DNA from: an uncultured Faecalibacterium sp.
GTDB taxonomy: Bacteria; Bacillota; Clostridia; Oscillospirales; Ruminococcaceae
Assembly (NCBI GenBank): GCA_900551435.1
Contig: URVW01000002.1
Coordinates: 1-64,000, forward strand
Length of the DNA: 64,000 bases
Reading direction: 5' to 3'
The translations under genes and the position numbers were made by a program. The notes beneath the pieces were generated by a model. The model was not told where the DNA came from. It searched no databases and saw only the letters and a list, made by a program, of their open reading frames with translations. This document shows, piece by piece, positions 34,630 through 42,601 of this stretch (positions are counted from its first letter, which is position 1; the number at the start of each line of letters is the position of its first letter).

Positions 34630-35862
34630 ATGGGAATGCGTGTGGATATCGTGACCCTCTTCCCGGAAATGTGCCAGCAGGTGTTGGATGCCAGCATCAT
34701 CGGCCGTGCGGCCAAGCGCGGCTACATTGAAACGCACTGCCATCAAATTCGGGACTACACCCTGAACAAGCAGAAGCAGACCGACGACTATCCCTATGGC
34801 GGCGGCTGCGGCATGGTGCTGTATGCCCAGCCCATCGCGGACTGTCTGCGCGCGGTCCAGAAAGAAGTGCAGGAACAAGGACGACCTGCCCCGCATATTG
34901 TATTCTTGACGGCGGGCGGTCAGCGCTACACCGAGGAACATGCACGGCGGCTGGCAGAATACGACAATTTAACGCTGGTCTGCGGTCACTATGAGGGCAT
35001 CGACGAGCGTGTTATTGAAGCATTCGCGGACGAAGAGATCTCCATTGGCGACTATATCCTCACCGGCGGCGAACTGGCCAGCTTGGTGGTGGCCGACAGC
35101 GTTCTGCGGCTGAAACCGGGCGTTCTGGCCGAACAGAAGGGCTACGAAGAAGAAAGCTACTGGGACGGACTGCTGGAATACCCGCAGTACACCCGGCCGG
35201 AAGTCTGGGAGGGCCGTGCGGTCCCGCAGGTCCTGCTGGGCGGCGACCATCAGAAGATCGACGCATGGCGGGGAGAGCAGAGCCGCACCCGCACCCGTCT
35301 GCGCCGTCCGGAACTGTATGAGGAATGGTGTGAGACGCACCCCATCACCGAGCTGCCGAAGTGGAAACGGGGCGAGAATGTCCGTCTGGTGAAAACGGCC
35401 GAGCAGATGGAACAGGCGGCGGTGCTTTTTGCGGAAGGACGCCGCGCTGTCTGCAGGGACGGCTGGAAGCCGGAAGCGCTGGAAACTCTGACGCCGGAAG
35501 TGTTCCTGAAGCAGCTGCAGGAGGAAAAGAAAGAGGGCTGGGCCTGTTATCTCCACTACACCAAAGACGTGGCGGATGGCATGATCAGCGTGAACCATAA
35601 GACCGGTCAGGTGGAGCATCTGTTCATTGCCGAGAGCGCCCGCGGAAAGGGCATCGGGATGAAGATGCTGGACTTTGGACGGAAAAAGCTGCCGGAGTGG
35701 CCCCATCCGGAACTGACGGTTCTGGATTCAAACACCCGCGCGCTGGCACTTTACCGCCGATTGGGCTGGAAAGTGGACGGCGTGGAACTGGTGTTCGACC
35801 CGGAAAAATTCGAGGATGTGGCTATGGAGAGCCGTCTGCTCCGGATGCGCTACGAGGGCTGA
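34630..35862 (+). CDS. trmD: tRNA (guanine-N1)-methyltransferase TrmD with C-terminal GNAT acetyltransferase domain
   Basis: Residues 1 to about 250 form TrmD, which methylates G37 of tRNAs reading CNN or GGN codons. The trefoil-knot SAM site reads LVCGHYEGIDERV and ISIGDYILTGGELA, and WRxxQSRTRTRLRRPELYEEW follows. Instead of ending near residue 245, the protein continues to 410. From about 260 on there is a GNAT fold with the acetyl-CoA loop HLFIAESARGKGIGMKML and the terminal ALALYRRLGWKVDG. The frame is continuous and there is no second ribosome site at the junction. Such a fusion could couple tRNA modification with acetylation, but its target is unknown. It is co-transcribed with rimM. 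Confidence 0.93.
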   Translation: MGMRVDIVTLFPEMCQQVLDASIIGRAAKRGYIETHCHQIRDYTLNKQKQTDDYPYGGGCGMVLYAQPIADCLRAVQKEVQEQGRPAPHIVFLTAGGQRYTEEHARRLAEYDNLTLVCGHYEGIDERVIEAFADEEISIGDYILTGGELASLVVADSVLRLKPGVLAEQKGYEEESYWDGLLEYPQYTRPEVWEGRAVPQVLLGGDHQKIDAWRGEQSRTRTRLRRPELYEEWCETHPITELPKWKRGENVRLVKTAEQMEQAAVLFAEGRRAVCRDGWKPEALETLTPEVFLKQLQEEKKEGWACYLHYTKDVADGMISVNHKTGQVEHLFIAESARGKGIGMKMLDFGRKKLPEWPHPELTVLDSNTRALALYRRLGWKVDGVELVFDPEKFEDVAMESRLLRMRYEG

Positions 35863-35926
35863 AAACGCCGTCGAGCCAAAAGGCATTTCGTCGATGGTCG
35901 AAAAAATGTTGAAAACTTTTGTATCA

Positions 35927-35955
35927 CCCCGCCAATCACGGGGGAATAATTTTGG
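35927..35955 (+). terminator. Weak terminator-like hairpin after trmD
   Basis: The short stem CCCCG/CGGGG with a 7-base loop is followed by GAATAATTTT. Confidence 0.4.
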
Positions 35956-36025
35956 TATCTTTGTATAAATGGCGAAAAAAGCCCCCGAGTTCATTGGGAA
36001 AACCGCCAAAAATGCGTCGAGGGTC

Positions 36026-36054
36026 TGTACAATGGTTTCGGCTTGCGCTAAAAT
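36026..36054 (+). promoter_or_regulatory. Possible promoter of ptsH
   Basis: TGTACA (36026-36031, 4 of 6 matches), a 17-base spacer and TAAAAT (36049-36054). The ptsH leader would be about 60 bases. Confidence 0.45.
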
Positions 36055-36122
36055 AGTTACAACGCAAAGGCAAGAAACAAAATTGCATTCCCGAGAACGA
36101 TAATAGATAGGAGCGTTTTACT

Positions 36123-36386
36123 ATGTACGTCAAAGAAGTTACCGTTGAAAATCAGGTTGGTCTGCATGCTCGTCCGGCTACCTTCTTTATCCAGAAGGCA
36201 AACGAGTTCAAGTCTTCCATCTGGGTCGAGAAGGAAGAGCGCCGCGTGAACGCGAAGAGCTTGCTGGGCGTTCTGTCTCTGGGCATCGTGGGTGGCACGA
36301 CCATCCGCATCATCGCTGACGGTGCAGATGAGCAGGCTGCAGTCGACGGCCTGATCAAGCTGGTCGAGTCTGGCTTTGCAGAGTAA
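36123..36386 (+). CDS. ptsH: Phosphocarrier protein HPr
   Basis: HPr passes phosphate from enzyme I to the sugar-specific EII proteins of the PTS. The 87-residue protein carries the active-site His15 in VGLHARPAT and the regulatory Ser46 in NAKSLLGVLSLGI. It can therefore also be phosphorylated by HPr kinase and act with CcpA in catabolite control. The presence of His15 rules out a Crh-type paralogue. Enzyme I is not adjacent. The gene has its own ribosome site (ATAGGAG) and terminator. Confidence 0.96.
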   Translation: MYVKEVTVENQVGLHARPATFFIQKANEFKSSIWVEKEERRVNAKSLLGVLSLGIVGGTTIRIIADGADEQAAVDGLIKLVESGFAE

Positions 36387-36406
36387 TTCGAGCCTTTGAT
36401 TTTTGA

Positions 36407-36438
36407 AAGCGGTGGGAGCGTATCCTGCCGCTTTTTTG
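36407..36438 (+). terminator. Terminator after ptsH
   Basis: The stem AAGCGG-TG-GGA / TCC-TG-CCGCTT is followed by TTTT. Confidence 0.8.
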
Positions 36439-36467
36439 GTATCCTACAGAACAGGGAGGCATTTGCT

Positions 36468-36707
36468 ATGAAAGAAACCGCAATGAAGCTGCTGAAAAAG
36501 GTGAACGACATCTGCGAGGAAGGGACCATCTGGAAGGTGTTCTTCGTGCTGTATGCCATTCTGATGTTCGTCAATACGCTGCTGGCGCTTTCGGACAAAA
36601 AGCCTAAGCTGTGGCGTTCGGCCATGATCGGCGCGGGCATGGGCATCGCGACCTATAACATGGAAAAGACCAAGCGTCTGCGCGCAGAGCGGGAAAAGAA
36701 CGCATGA
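36468..36707 (+). CDS. Small membrane protein of unknown function
   Basis: A 79-residue protein with one or two hydrophobic stretches (IWKVFFVLYAILMFVNTLLAL and WRSAMIGAGMGIATY) and a basic tail (KTKRLRAEREKNA). I recognise no family. AGGGAGG precedes the ATG. Its last codons overlap the uvrC start (ATGACA), so it is translationally coupled to uvrC. Whether that coupling is functional or merely positional cannot be told. Confidence 0.75.
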   Translation: MKETAMKLLKKVNDICEEGTIWKVFFVLYAILMFVNTLLALSDKKPKLWRSAMIGAGMGIATYNMEKTKRLRAEREKNA

Positions 36708-38557
36708 CAAAAGCAGAGCTCTATCAAAAAGCCTGTATGCTGCCGCTGCTGCCCGGAGTGTATATCATCCGGGACAAGAGCGACACCATCATCTATATCG
36801 GCAAGGCCAAGCGGCTGCGCATCCGGGTCAGCCAGTATTTCCGCGAGGGCGTGCCCCACGACAACAAGGTGAGCCAGATGATCGCCCACGCCTATGCGTT
36901 CGACGTCATCGTCTGCCAGAGCGAGTTCGAGGCGCTGGTGCTGGAAGCCAGCCAGATCAAGGCGCATACCCCGAAATACAACATCCTGCTCAAGGATGAC
37001 AAGGGCTACAGCTATGTCAAGGTGACCAAGGAGCCGTGGCCAAGGCTCTCGTTCACGCTGCAGAAAGAGGACGACGGGGCCGAGTATCTCGGGCCGTATA
37101 CGTCCAGCTTTGCGGCGCGTCAGATGGCGGAAACGGCTATGGATGCCTTTTTGCTGCCGCGGTGCAATAAGCGCTTCCCGCAGGACTGCGGCAAGGGCCG
37201 CCCCTGCCTGAATGCCCACATCGGCAAGTGCATGGCGGTCTGCAGCGGAAAGATCAGTCAGGAAAACTACGAACAGGCGGTCAAAAACGCGGTGCACCTC
37301 ATCCGGTACGGCAAAAAGGACATCCTGAAAACGCTGAACGAGCGGATGATGGAAGCTTCGGACCGGCTGGAATTTGAGACGGCGGCGCTTTTGCGGGATC
37401 AGATCGCGGCCATCACCAAGGTGACCGCAGGGCAGAAGGTCGTGGTGGACCCGGACGTGGAAATGGACGTGGTGGCGCTGGCCGGAACGCCCAGCAGCGT
37501 CTGTGCGGCAGTCCTGCGGTTCCGGGAAGGGCGCTTGACCGACAAGCGGGAGTTTCTGTTCCACGATACCGCAGACATCGCGGCGGTGCGGGAGGAATTT
37601 CTGCCGCGTTATTATCTGGACGATGAACAAATTCCGAAAATCATTGCCGTGGATGAGCTTCCGCCGGACAGCGAAGCTTTGCAGCAGGCGCTGAACGAAA
37701 AGCGCGGCAGCGAAGTGCAGCTGTACATCCCCCAGCGGGGCGACAAGGCCCGCCTTGTGGAGATGGCGCACACCAATGCGGTGGAGCGTCTGGCCCGGGA
37801 AAGCGGCCGCTATGCCCGTGAGGAAAAGCTGTTGGACGAACTGGCGCAGGTGCTGGGATTGTCGAAGCCGCCCCGCACCATCGAGAGCTACGATATCTCC
37901 AACTGGGGCGATGGGACCAGCGTCTGCGGCATGGTGACATTCCGGGATGGCAAGCCCTATAAGGCGGGCTACCGGAAGTTCAAGATGCAGACCGTTCTGG
38001 GGACCGACGACTATGCGTCGCTGGCGGAGACGGTCTCCCGGAGGGCGGCGGAATACGAAAAATATGCCCTGCTGGCTGAACACGGGCAGCAGAGCAATAA
38101 CTATTTTGGCGAAAAACCGGACCTTCTGCTGATGGACGGCGGGCGCGGACAGGTCAGCGCGGCCAAGGCGGCGCTGGCCGGGACCAAGCTGGCCGATGTG
38201 CCGCTGTACGGCATGGTCAAGGATGATCACCACCGTACCCGCGCCATCGTGGACAGCGAGGGCCGGGAGATCGCCATTAACATGAACCGGGGGACTTTTA
38301 CCTTCATCACGGCCATTCAGGACGAGACGCACCGCTTTGCGAACGCCTACCGGAAGCAGCAGATGAAGAAGAAAAGCTATGCTTCGACCCTGACCGAAGT
38401 GCCGGGGATCGGCCCCAAAACAGCCAAGGCGCTGATGACCCAGTTCAAGAGCGTGGGAGCCGTCCGGGAAGCCACCCCGGACCAGCTGGAAAACACCCCC
38501 GGCGTGGGGAAACAGCTGGCGGTGACTATCTACGAGTACTTCCACCCGGCGGAATAA
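36704..38557 (+). CDS. uvrC: Excinuclease ABC subunit C
   Basis: UvrC makes both incisions in nucleotide-excision repair with UvrA and UvrB. The 617-residue protein has the GIY-YIG nuclease (GVYIIRDKSDTIIYIGKAKRLRIRV, residues 14-95) and a UVR motif near residues 195-230. A UvrC RNase H-like domain (about 370-540; SYDISNWGDGTSV, LLMDGGRGQ) and a C-terminal helix-hairpin-helix (EVPGIGPKTAKALM, TPGVGKQLA) follow. Length is typical. It overlaps the preceding small gene by 4 bases and is followed by a long terminator. Confidence 0.96.
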   Translation: MTKAELYQKACMLPLLPGVYIIRDKSDTIIYIGKAKRLRIRVSQYFREGVPHDNKVSQMIAHAYAFDVIVCQSEFEALVLEASQIKAHTPKYNILLKDDKGYSYVKVTKEPWPRLSFTLQKEDDGAEYLGPYTSSFAARQMAETAMDAFLLPRCNKRFPQDCGKGRPCLNAHIGKCMAVCSGKISQENYEQAVKNAVHLIRYGKKDILKTLNERMMEASDRLEFETAALLRDQIAAITKVTAGQKVVVDPDVEMDVVALAGTPSSVCAAVLRFREGRLTDKREFLFHDTADIAAVREEFLPRYYLDDEQIPKIIAVDELPPDSEALQQALNEKRGSEVQLYIPQRGDKARLVEMAHTNAVERLARESGRYAREEKLLDELAQVLGLSKPPRTIESYDISNWGDGTSVCGMVTFRDGKPYKAGYRKFKMQTVLGTDDYASLAETVSRRAAEYEKYALLAEHGQQSNNYFGEKPDLLLMDGGRGQVSAAKAALAGTKLADVPLYGMVKDDHHRTRAIVDSEGREIAINMNRGTFTFITAIQDETHRFANAYRKQQMKKKSYASTLTEVPGIGPKTAKALMTQFKSVGAVREATPDQLENTPGVGKQLAVTIYEYFHPAE

Positions 38558-38570
38558 GATTCAAGAAAAA

Positions 38571-38637
38571 AGCCCTGTCAGAAATTCGGGCGGTGCGCCA
38601 AACGGTGCACAAGCAGTTCCGAGTTTCTGACAGGGCT
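38571..38637. terminator. Bidirectional terminator between uvrC and the amino-acid binding protein gene
   Basis: The 14-bp stem AGCCCTGTCAGAAA / TTTCTGACAGGGCT encloses a structured loop with A- and T-runs outside. Confidence 0.9.
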
Positions 38638-38653
38638 GATTTTTTAGGATGGC

Positions 38654-39508
38654 TTAGTTTTCCGAAGAGATATCCTGACCGAAGTACTTCTCGCTCAGTT
38701 CCTTCAGCGTGCCGTCGGCGCGAAGCTCGTCGATGGCGTTGTTGATGGCTTCCAGCAGGGTGGCGCTGTCGTCGCCCTTGCGCAGGGGGATGGCGACATG
38801 AGAGGCTTCCTCCGTCTGGGCGACCAGCTTGAAGTCGGCGTCCGGATGAACGTTCAGATAGTCGTAGAAGGAGACATCGGCGTTCAGAGTGGCGTCGATG
38901 CGGCCGGCGGTCAGCAGCTGGATGGTCTCTTCCAGCGTGTCGATGCCCTGCACCGTTGCGCCGTAGCTCTCGGCAAGCTCCATGTAGGTGGAAGCAAGGC
39001 TGTTGGCCGTGGTCTTGCCGTTCAGGTCCTCGAAGCTCTTGATGTCGTCGTTATCCTTGCGGACGGCCAGAGCAGTATGGATGTAGCCGTAGGGCGTGGT
39101 GAAATCGTAGGTCAGAGCGCGCTCGTCGGTGACCTCGACGCCGTTGCAGACCATGTCGTAACGGCCGGCGTCCAGACCGGCGAACAGGCTGTCCCAGTCG
39201 CTCTCGACGTACTCCGGCTCGACGCCCAGCTTCTCAGCAATGGCGCGGGAAACTTCGACGTCGTAGCCAACGAGGGTGTCGCTCTCGTCGTGGAAGCTCC
39301 ACGGCTGCCATGCGCCTTCCAGTGCAACAATGAGCTTGCCATTGGCCTGAATGGTGGCCAGCTGGTCAGCCGCAGCGGAACCGGCAGATGCAGAGCCGGA
39401 AGCAGCCGTGCTGGTGGAAGCGGAGCTACTGGAAGAGCAACCGGACAAGGTGAGAACGCCGGCAGCAGCCATGACGCTCATCAGGGAAATAAAAGTTCTT
39501 CTTTTCAT
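38654..39508 (-). CDS. Polar amino-acid ABC transporter substrate-binding lipoprotein
   Basis: This 284-residue SBP_bac_3 protein has the lipobox LTLSGCSSSSS and a Ser/Ala linker. Its periplasmic-binding fold (GKLIVALEGAWQPWSF, GYDVEVSRAIAEKLG, DERALTYDFTTPY) resembles cystine/glutamine/histidine binders. The ATG at 39508 is behind AAAGGATATC; an upstream frame runs through the family 2 repeat. Unlike usual operons, it is separated from its ATPase gene by 157 bases containing that repeat, which may set its relative expression. The ligand is unproven; the absence of surrounding sulfur or arginine genes leaves it open. Confidence 0.92.
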   Translation of the reverse strand: MKRRTFISLMSVMAAAGVLTLSGCSSSSSASTSTAASGSASAGSAAADQLATIQANGKLIVALEGAWQPWSFHDESDTLVGYDVEVSRAIAEKLGVEPEYVESDWDSLFAGLDAGRYDMVCNGVEVTDERALTYDFTTPYGYIHTALAVRKDNDDIKSFEDLNGKTTANSLASTYMELAESYGATVQGIDTLEETIQLLTAGRIDATLNADVSFYDYLNVHPDADFKLVAQTEEASHVAIPLRKGDDSATLLEAINNAIDELRADGTLKELSEKYFGQDISSEN

Positions 39509-39560
39509 ATGGGATATCCTTTCGGTATGCTTAATTGAAGGACGGTCGGTTGTTTCGTGA

Positions 39561-39632
39561 GCAAGTGTCCGACGGGTGGGACCCTGTTGCCGAAGGCAAT
39601 AGGGCGGGGTATGGAATCCCCGCTCCACTTGC
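39561..39632 (-). repeat. Family 2 repeat, copy 2 (three-way-junction fold)
   Basis: The inverted near-identical copy of 33948-34020. The closing helix GCAAGTG/CACTTGC and the hairpins CCCTGTTGCC-GAA-GGCAATAGGG and GCGGGG/CCCCGC are kept. It lies inside the amino-acid ABC operon, between the ATPase and binding-protein genes. Confidence 0.8.
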
Positions 39633-39665
39633 GAGGGAAATAACCGACTGGCCGGGTAACAAATA

Positions 39666-40481
39666 TCAGGTGTGCTGGGAAATTTTCTGCAAAAATTCCC
39701 GGGTACGCTCCTCTTTGGGGTGCGCGAAAAACTCATGCGAGGGGGCCTGTTCCACCACGACGCCGTGCTCCATGAACACAGTCTTGGAGGAAACGTTGCG
39801 GGCAAAGCCCATCTCGTGGGTGACGACCAGCATGGTCATGCCCTCTTCGGCCAGCTGCCGCATGACGGCAAGGACTTCGCCGGTCAGCTCCGGGTCGAGC
39901 GCGGAGGTGGGTTCGTCGAAGTAGATGATCTCCGGGTCGGTGGCAAGGGCGCGGGCAATGGCGACGCGCTGCTGTTGACCTCCGGAAAGCTGGCGGGGAT
40001 AGTAATCCGCCCGGTCGGCCAGACCGACCTTTTCCAGCATCTTCAGGCCAAGGGCATCGGCCTGTTCTTTCGGCATCTTGCGGGCGACGATCAGGCCCTC
40101 GGTGACGTTCTGCAGAGCGGTCTTGTTCCGGAACAGGTTGTAGTTCTGGAACACAAAGGCTGTCTTTTTGCGCAGACGGGCGATGTCTGCCTTGGAGATG
40201 TTTCCAAGGTCGAACGTCTCGCCGTCAAAGGTCAGACTGCCGCTGTCGGTCGGCTCGAGGAAGTTCAGGCAGCGCAGAAGGGTGGTCTTGCCGGAACCGC
40301 TGGGGCCGAGGATGGCCACGACGTCGCCCTTTTCCACGGTCAGATCCACGCCGTTCAAGACGTTCAGCGTGCTGGCCACCCGGCGGGCGCTGCCGCGCGG
40401 GAACGGCCCGATGTGGAAATGGGGCTTATCATCGTAGGTATAGAACGATTTGTGGATGTTTTTGATCTCTAACATAGCCAT
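39666..40481 (-). CDS. Polar amino-acid ABC transporter ATP-binding protein
   Basis: This 271-residue ATPase of the GlnQ/HisP type has Walker A GPSGSGKTTLLR, signature LSGGQQQRVAIARAL and Walker B IIYFDEPTSALDPEL, with the H-loop in VVTHEMGFA. An insert of about 15 residues near the N-terminus (YDDKPHFHIGPFPRGSARR) is longer than in most members. Start ATG 40481 follows GGGGG by 7 bases. It lies 16 bases after the permease gene, in the order permease, ATPase, binding protein. Confidence 0.94.
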   Translation of the reverse strand: MAMLEIKNIHKSFYTYDDKPHFHIGPFPRGSARRVASTLNVLNGVDLTVEKGDVVAILGPSGSGKTTLLRCLNFLEPTDSGSLTFDGETFDLGNISKADIARLRKKTAFVFQNYNLFRNKTALQNVTEGLIVARKMPKEQADALGLKMLEKVGLADRADYYPRQLSGGQQQRVAIARALATDPEIIYFDEPTSALDPELTGEVLAVMRQLAEEGMTMLVVTHEMGFARNVSSKTVFMEHGVVVEQAPSHEFFAHPKEERTREFLQKISQHT

Positions 40482-40497
40482 CGTGCATCCCCCTTTC

Positions 40498-41181
40498 TCA
40501 CTGGAAGCCGTGGGCGTTCAGCTGACGCTCCAACAGGCTTTGCAGCTTGGTGACCACGGTGCAGAACAGCAGGTAGACCACGGCGACCTCGCAGTAGATG
40601 GGCAGGAAAATGTAGGTGCGGGCCGCGACGCGCTGACCGGCCATGAACAGCTCGGCGACCGTGATGTTGGACGCCAGAGAGGTGTCCTTGATCATGCCGA
40701 TGAGCGAGTTGGACAGGGCGGGCACAGCCGTGCGGAGCGCCTGCGGCAGCACGATGCGGTACATGATCTGCCACCACGTCATGCCGACACAGTAGCCGGC
40801 TTCCAGCTGGCCCTGCGGAACGCTTTCGAGCGCGCCGCGCATCGTCTCGGCACAGTAAGCGCCCTCGTTGATGGCAAAGGCGATGACCGCCGCCGGGAAG
40901 GCGTCCAGCATGATGCCAAGGCTGGGCAGACCATAAAAGATGATGAACAGCTGCACCAGAAGCGGCGTGCCGCGGATGACCCAGATGTAGAATCGGGCCA
41001 GCTGCCGCAGGATCGGCACATTGGCATACTGCACCAGCGCCACCACCACGGCCAAGACCATGGCAAGGCTGAAGGAGATCAGGGTCAGCGGGATGGTCAT
41101 GGTGAGACCCGCCGACAGGATACGGGGCAGCGCCTCCCACAAAACGCTGACCGTGCGGTTGGAAAGTAAAGCTTCGAACAT
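40498..41181 (-). CDS. Polar amino-acid ABC transporter permease
   Basis: This 227-residue permease of the HisM/GlnP/TcyB family has five hydrophobic segments and the EAA loop (ETMRGALESVPQGQLEAGYCVGM) that contacts the ATPase. The N-terminal half includes ILSAGLTMTIPLTLISF, typical of the TIGR01726-like domain. It is the first gene of the operon, behind a TTGACT-17-TATATA promoter. Together with the ATPase and binding lipoprotein it forms an importer. Confidence 0.94.
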   Translation of the reverse strand: MFEALLSNRTVSVLWEALPRILSAGLTMTIPLTLISFSLAMVLAVVVALVQYANVPILRQLARFYIWVIRGTPLLVQLFIIFYGLPSLGIMLDAFPAAVIAFAINEGAYCAETMRGALESVPQGQLEAGYCVGMTWWQIMYRIVLPQALRTAVPALSNSLIGMIKDTSLASNITVAELFMAGQRVAARTYIFLPIYCEVAVVYLLFCTVVTKLQSLLERQLNAHGFQ

Positions 41182-41224
41182 TGAAATCTTCCTTATTTTG
41201 ACAAGAAAACGGCGTGAAATCTAT

Positions 41225-41253
41225 TATATACCTTAAAGTGAACTCGAAGTCAA
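41225..41253 (-). promoter_or_regulatory. Promoter of the amino-acid ABC operon
   Basis: On the minus strand TTGACT (41248-41253), a 17-base spacer and TATATA (41225-41230). Confidence 0.7.
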
Positions 41254-41386
41254 GGGGAAATCCTATTATTCCTACCAAAATACTATAACATGATTTTCCA
41301 ATAGAAGCAATTTGTTTGCGGAAATCCCCTGTTATTACTAAAACTGAAAAGAAACATACCCTAACTTTGTGCAGTCTGGCTAGGAG

Positions 41387-41415
41387 TTGACGTTGCGGGC
41401 GGTTTCGTGTACAAT
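41387..41415 (+). promoter_or_regulatory. Promoter of gpsA
   Basis: TTGACG (41387-41392), a 17-base spacer and TACAAT (41410-41415). The leader contains a TCCCGCA/TGCGGGA hairpin. Confidence 0.75.
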
Positions 41416-41497
41416 GGAAACTGACAAGCTCCCGCAGAAAATCTTGCGGGAATCATGCCCACGGGAAAGCCGTGCGGCGGATTCGGAGGATTTGAAC

Positions 41498-42529
41498 GTG
41501 ACAAAACGGAATATCGGGATCCTGGGTGCAGGTACTTGGGGCATGGCTCTGGCACGGATGCTGTGCGTGAGCGGAAATGATGTGCTGGTCTGGTCGGCCA
41601 TCGAAAAAGAGATCGACGACCTGTCCACCACCCGGGTGCACCGCAATCTGCCCGGAATGAAGATCCCGGAGGAATTGAAGTTCACCAAGAGCATCGAGGA
41701 AGTCTGCAAGGAGAAGGACATCCTGCTGTTTGCTGTGCCGTCGGTGTTCGTGCGCTCCACGGCGGCCAAGGCACGGCCCTATGTGGCGGACGGCCAGATC
41801 ATCGTGGACGTGGCAAAGGGCATCGAGCCGGATACCCTTTACACCATGACGGAGATCCTGGCCGACGAGCTGGGCAAAGAGGGCGGCCCCAAGGGGGTGC
41901 GTCTGGTGGCCCTGTCCGGCCCGACCCACGCCGAGGAAGTGGCGGTCGATCTGCCCACGACCATCGTTTCGGCCAGCCCGGATGTCGAGGCGGCAAAGTT
42001 CGTGCAGGAAGTATTCTCCAACAGCGTCATGCGCGTCTATACCAATGAGGACATCAAGGGTGTGGAGCTGAGCGGCGCCATGAAGAACGTCATCGCGCTG
42101 GGCGTCGGCATCTCCACGGGCCTGGGCTACGGCGACAATGCCCGTGCGGCCCTCATCACCCGCGGCATCGCCGAGATCGCGCGTCTGGGCGTGGCGATGG
42201 GCTGCAATGTCCACACCTTTGCGGGTCTGGCGGGCATCGGCGACCTGATCGTGACCGCGACCAGTATGCACAGCCGCAACAACCGCGCTGGTATCCTCAT
42301 CGGCAAGGGCGAGACGCCGGAACAGGCCGTCAAGGAAGTCGGCATGGTGGTCGAGGGCATGAACGCTCTGCCCGCCGCGCTGGAACTGGCAGAACGGTAT
42401 CAGGTGGAAATGCCCATCGTTCAGACCGTGAACGCCATCGTCAACGAGGGCATGGGCGCGGCGGAAGCCGTCCGCACCCTGATGGACCGTGACCCCAAGA
42501 ACGAACTGCCGCAGGGATACGAGAAGTAA
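41498..42529 (+). CDS. gpsA: Glycerol-3-phosphate dehydrogenase [NAD(P)+]
   Basis: GpsA reduces dihydroxyacetone phosphate to sn-glycerol 3-phosphate for phospholipid synthesis. The 343-residue protein has the Rossmann motif NIGILGAGTWGMALA at its start, SGPTHAEEVA, the catalytic Lys in LSGAMKNVIALGVGI, and GLAGIGDLIVTATS. I assign a GTG start at 41498, 7 bases after GGAGGA. The in-frame ATG upstream overlaps the promoter and would give a non-homologous extension. A strong terminator follows; plsY or der are not adjacent. Confidence 0.95.
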   Translation: MTKRNIGILGAGTWGMALARMLCVSGNDVLVWSAIEKEIDDLSTTRVHRNLPGMKIPEELKFTKSIEEVCKEKDILLFAVPSVFVRSTAAKARPYVADGQIIVDVAKGIEPDTLYTMTEILADELGKEGGPKGVRLVALSGPTHAEEVAVDLPTTIVSASPDVEAAKFVQEVFSNSVMRVYTNEDIKGVELSGAMKNVIALGVGISTGLGYGDNARAALITRGIAEIARLGVAMGCNVHTFAGLAGIGDLIVTATSMHSRNNRAGILIGKGETPEQAVKEVGMVVEGMNALPAALELAERYQVEMPIVQTVNAIVNEGMGAAEAVRTLMDRDPKNELPQGYEK

Positions 42530-42542
42530 AAAACGATACGAC

Positions 42543-42590
42543 AAAAGCGAGAGACGTGAAGCGGAAAAGCTTTACGTCTCTCGCTTTTTG
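42543..42590. terminator. Bidirectional terminator between gpsA and the leucine-rich lipoprotein gene
   Basis: The 15-bp stem AAAAGCGAGAGACGT / ACGTCTCTCGCTTTT has a T-run following. Confidence 0.9.
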
Positions 42591-42601
42591 CTGCCGAAAC
42601 T

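Larger units (their letters stand above)
41182..41497. other. Divergent intergenic region between the amino-acid ABC operon and gpsA
   Basis: This is the most AT-rich stretch of the area, with no supported gene. It holds the two divergent promoters and a TATTCCTACCAAAATACTATAACA-like segment near 41267-41291 that could be a regulator site. I could not assign it. Confidence 0.55.

Noticed and set aside
36123..36386. Crh (HPr paralogue without PTS function)
   Set aside because: The active-site His15 is present together with Ser46, so this is a true HPr.
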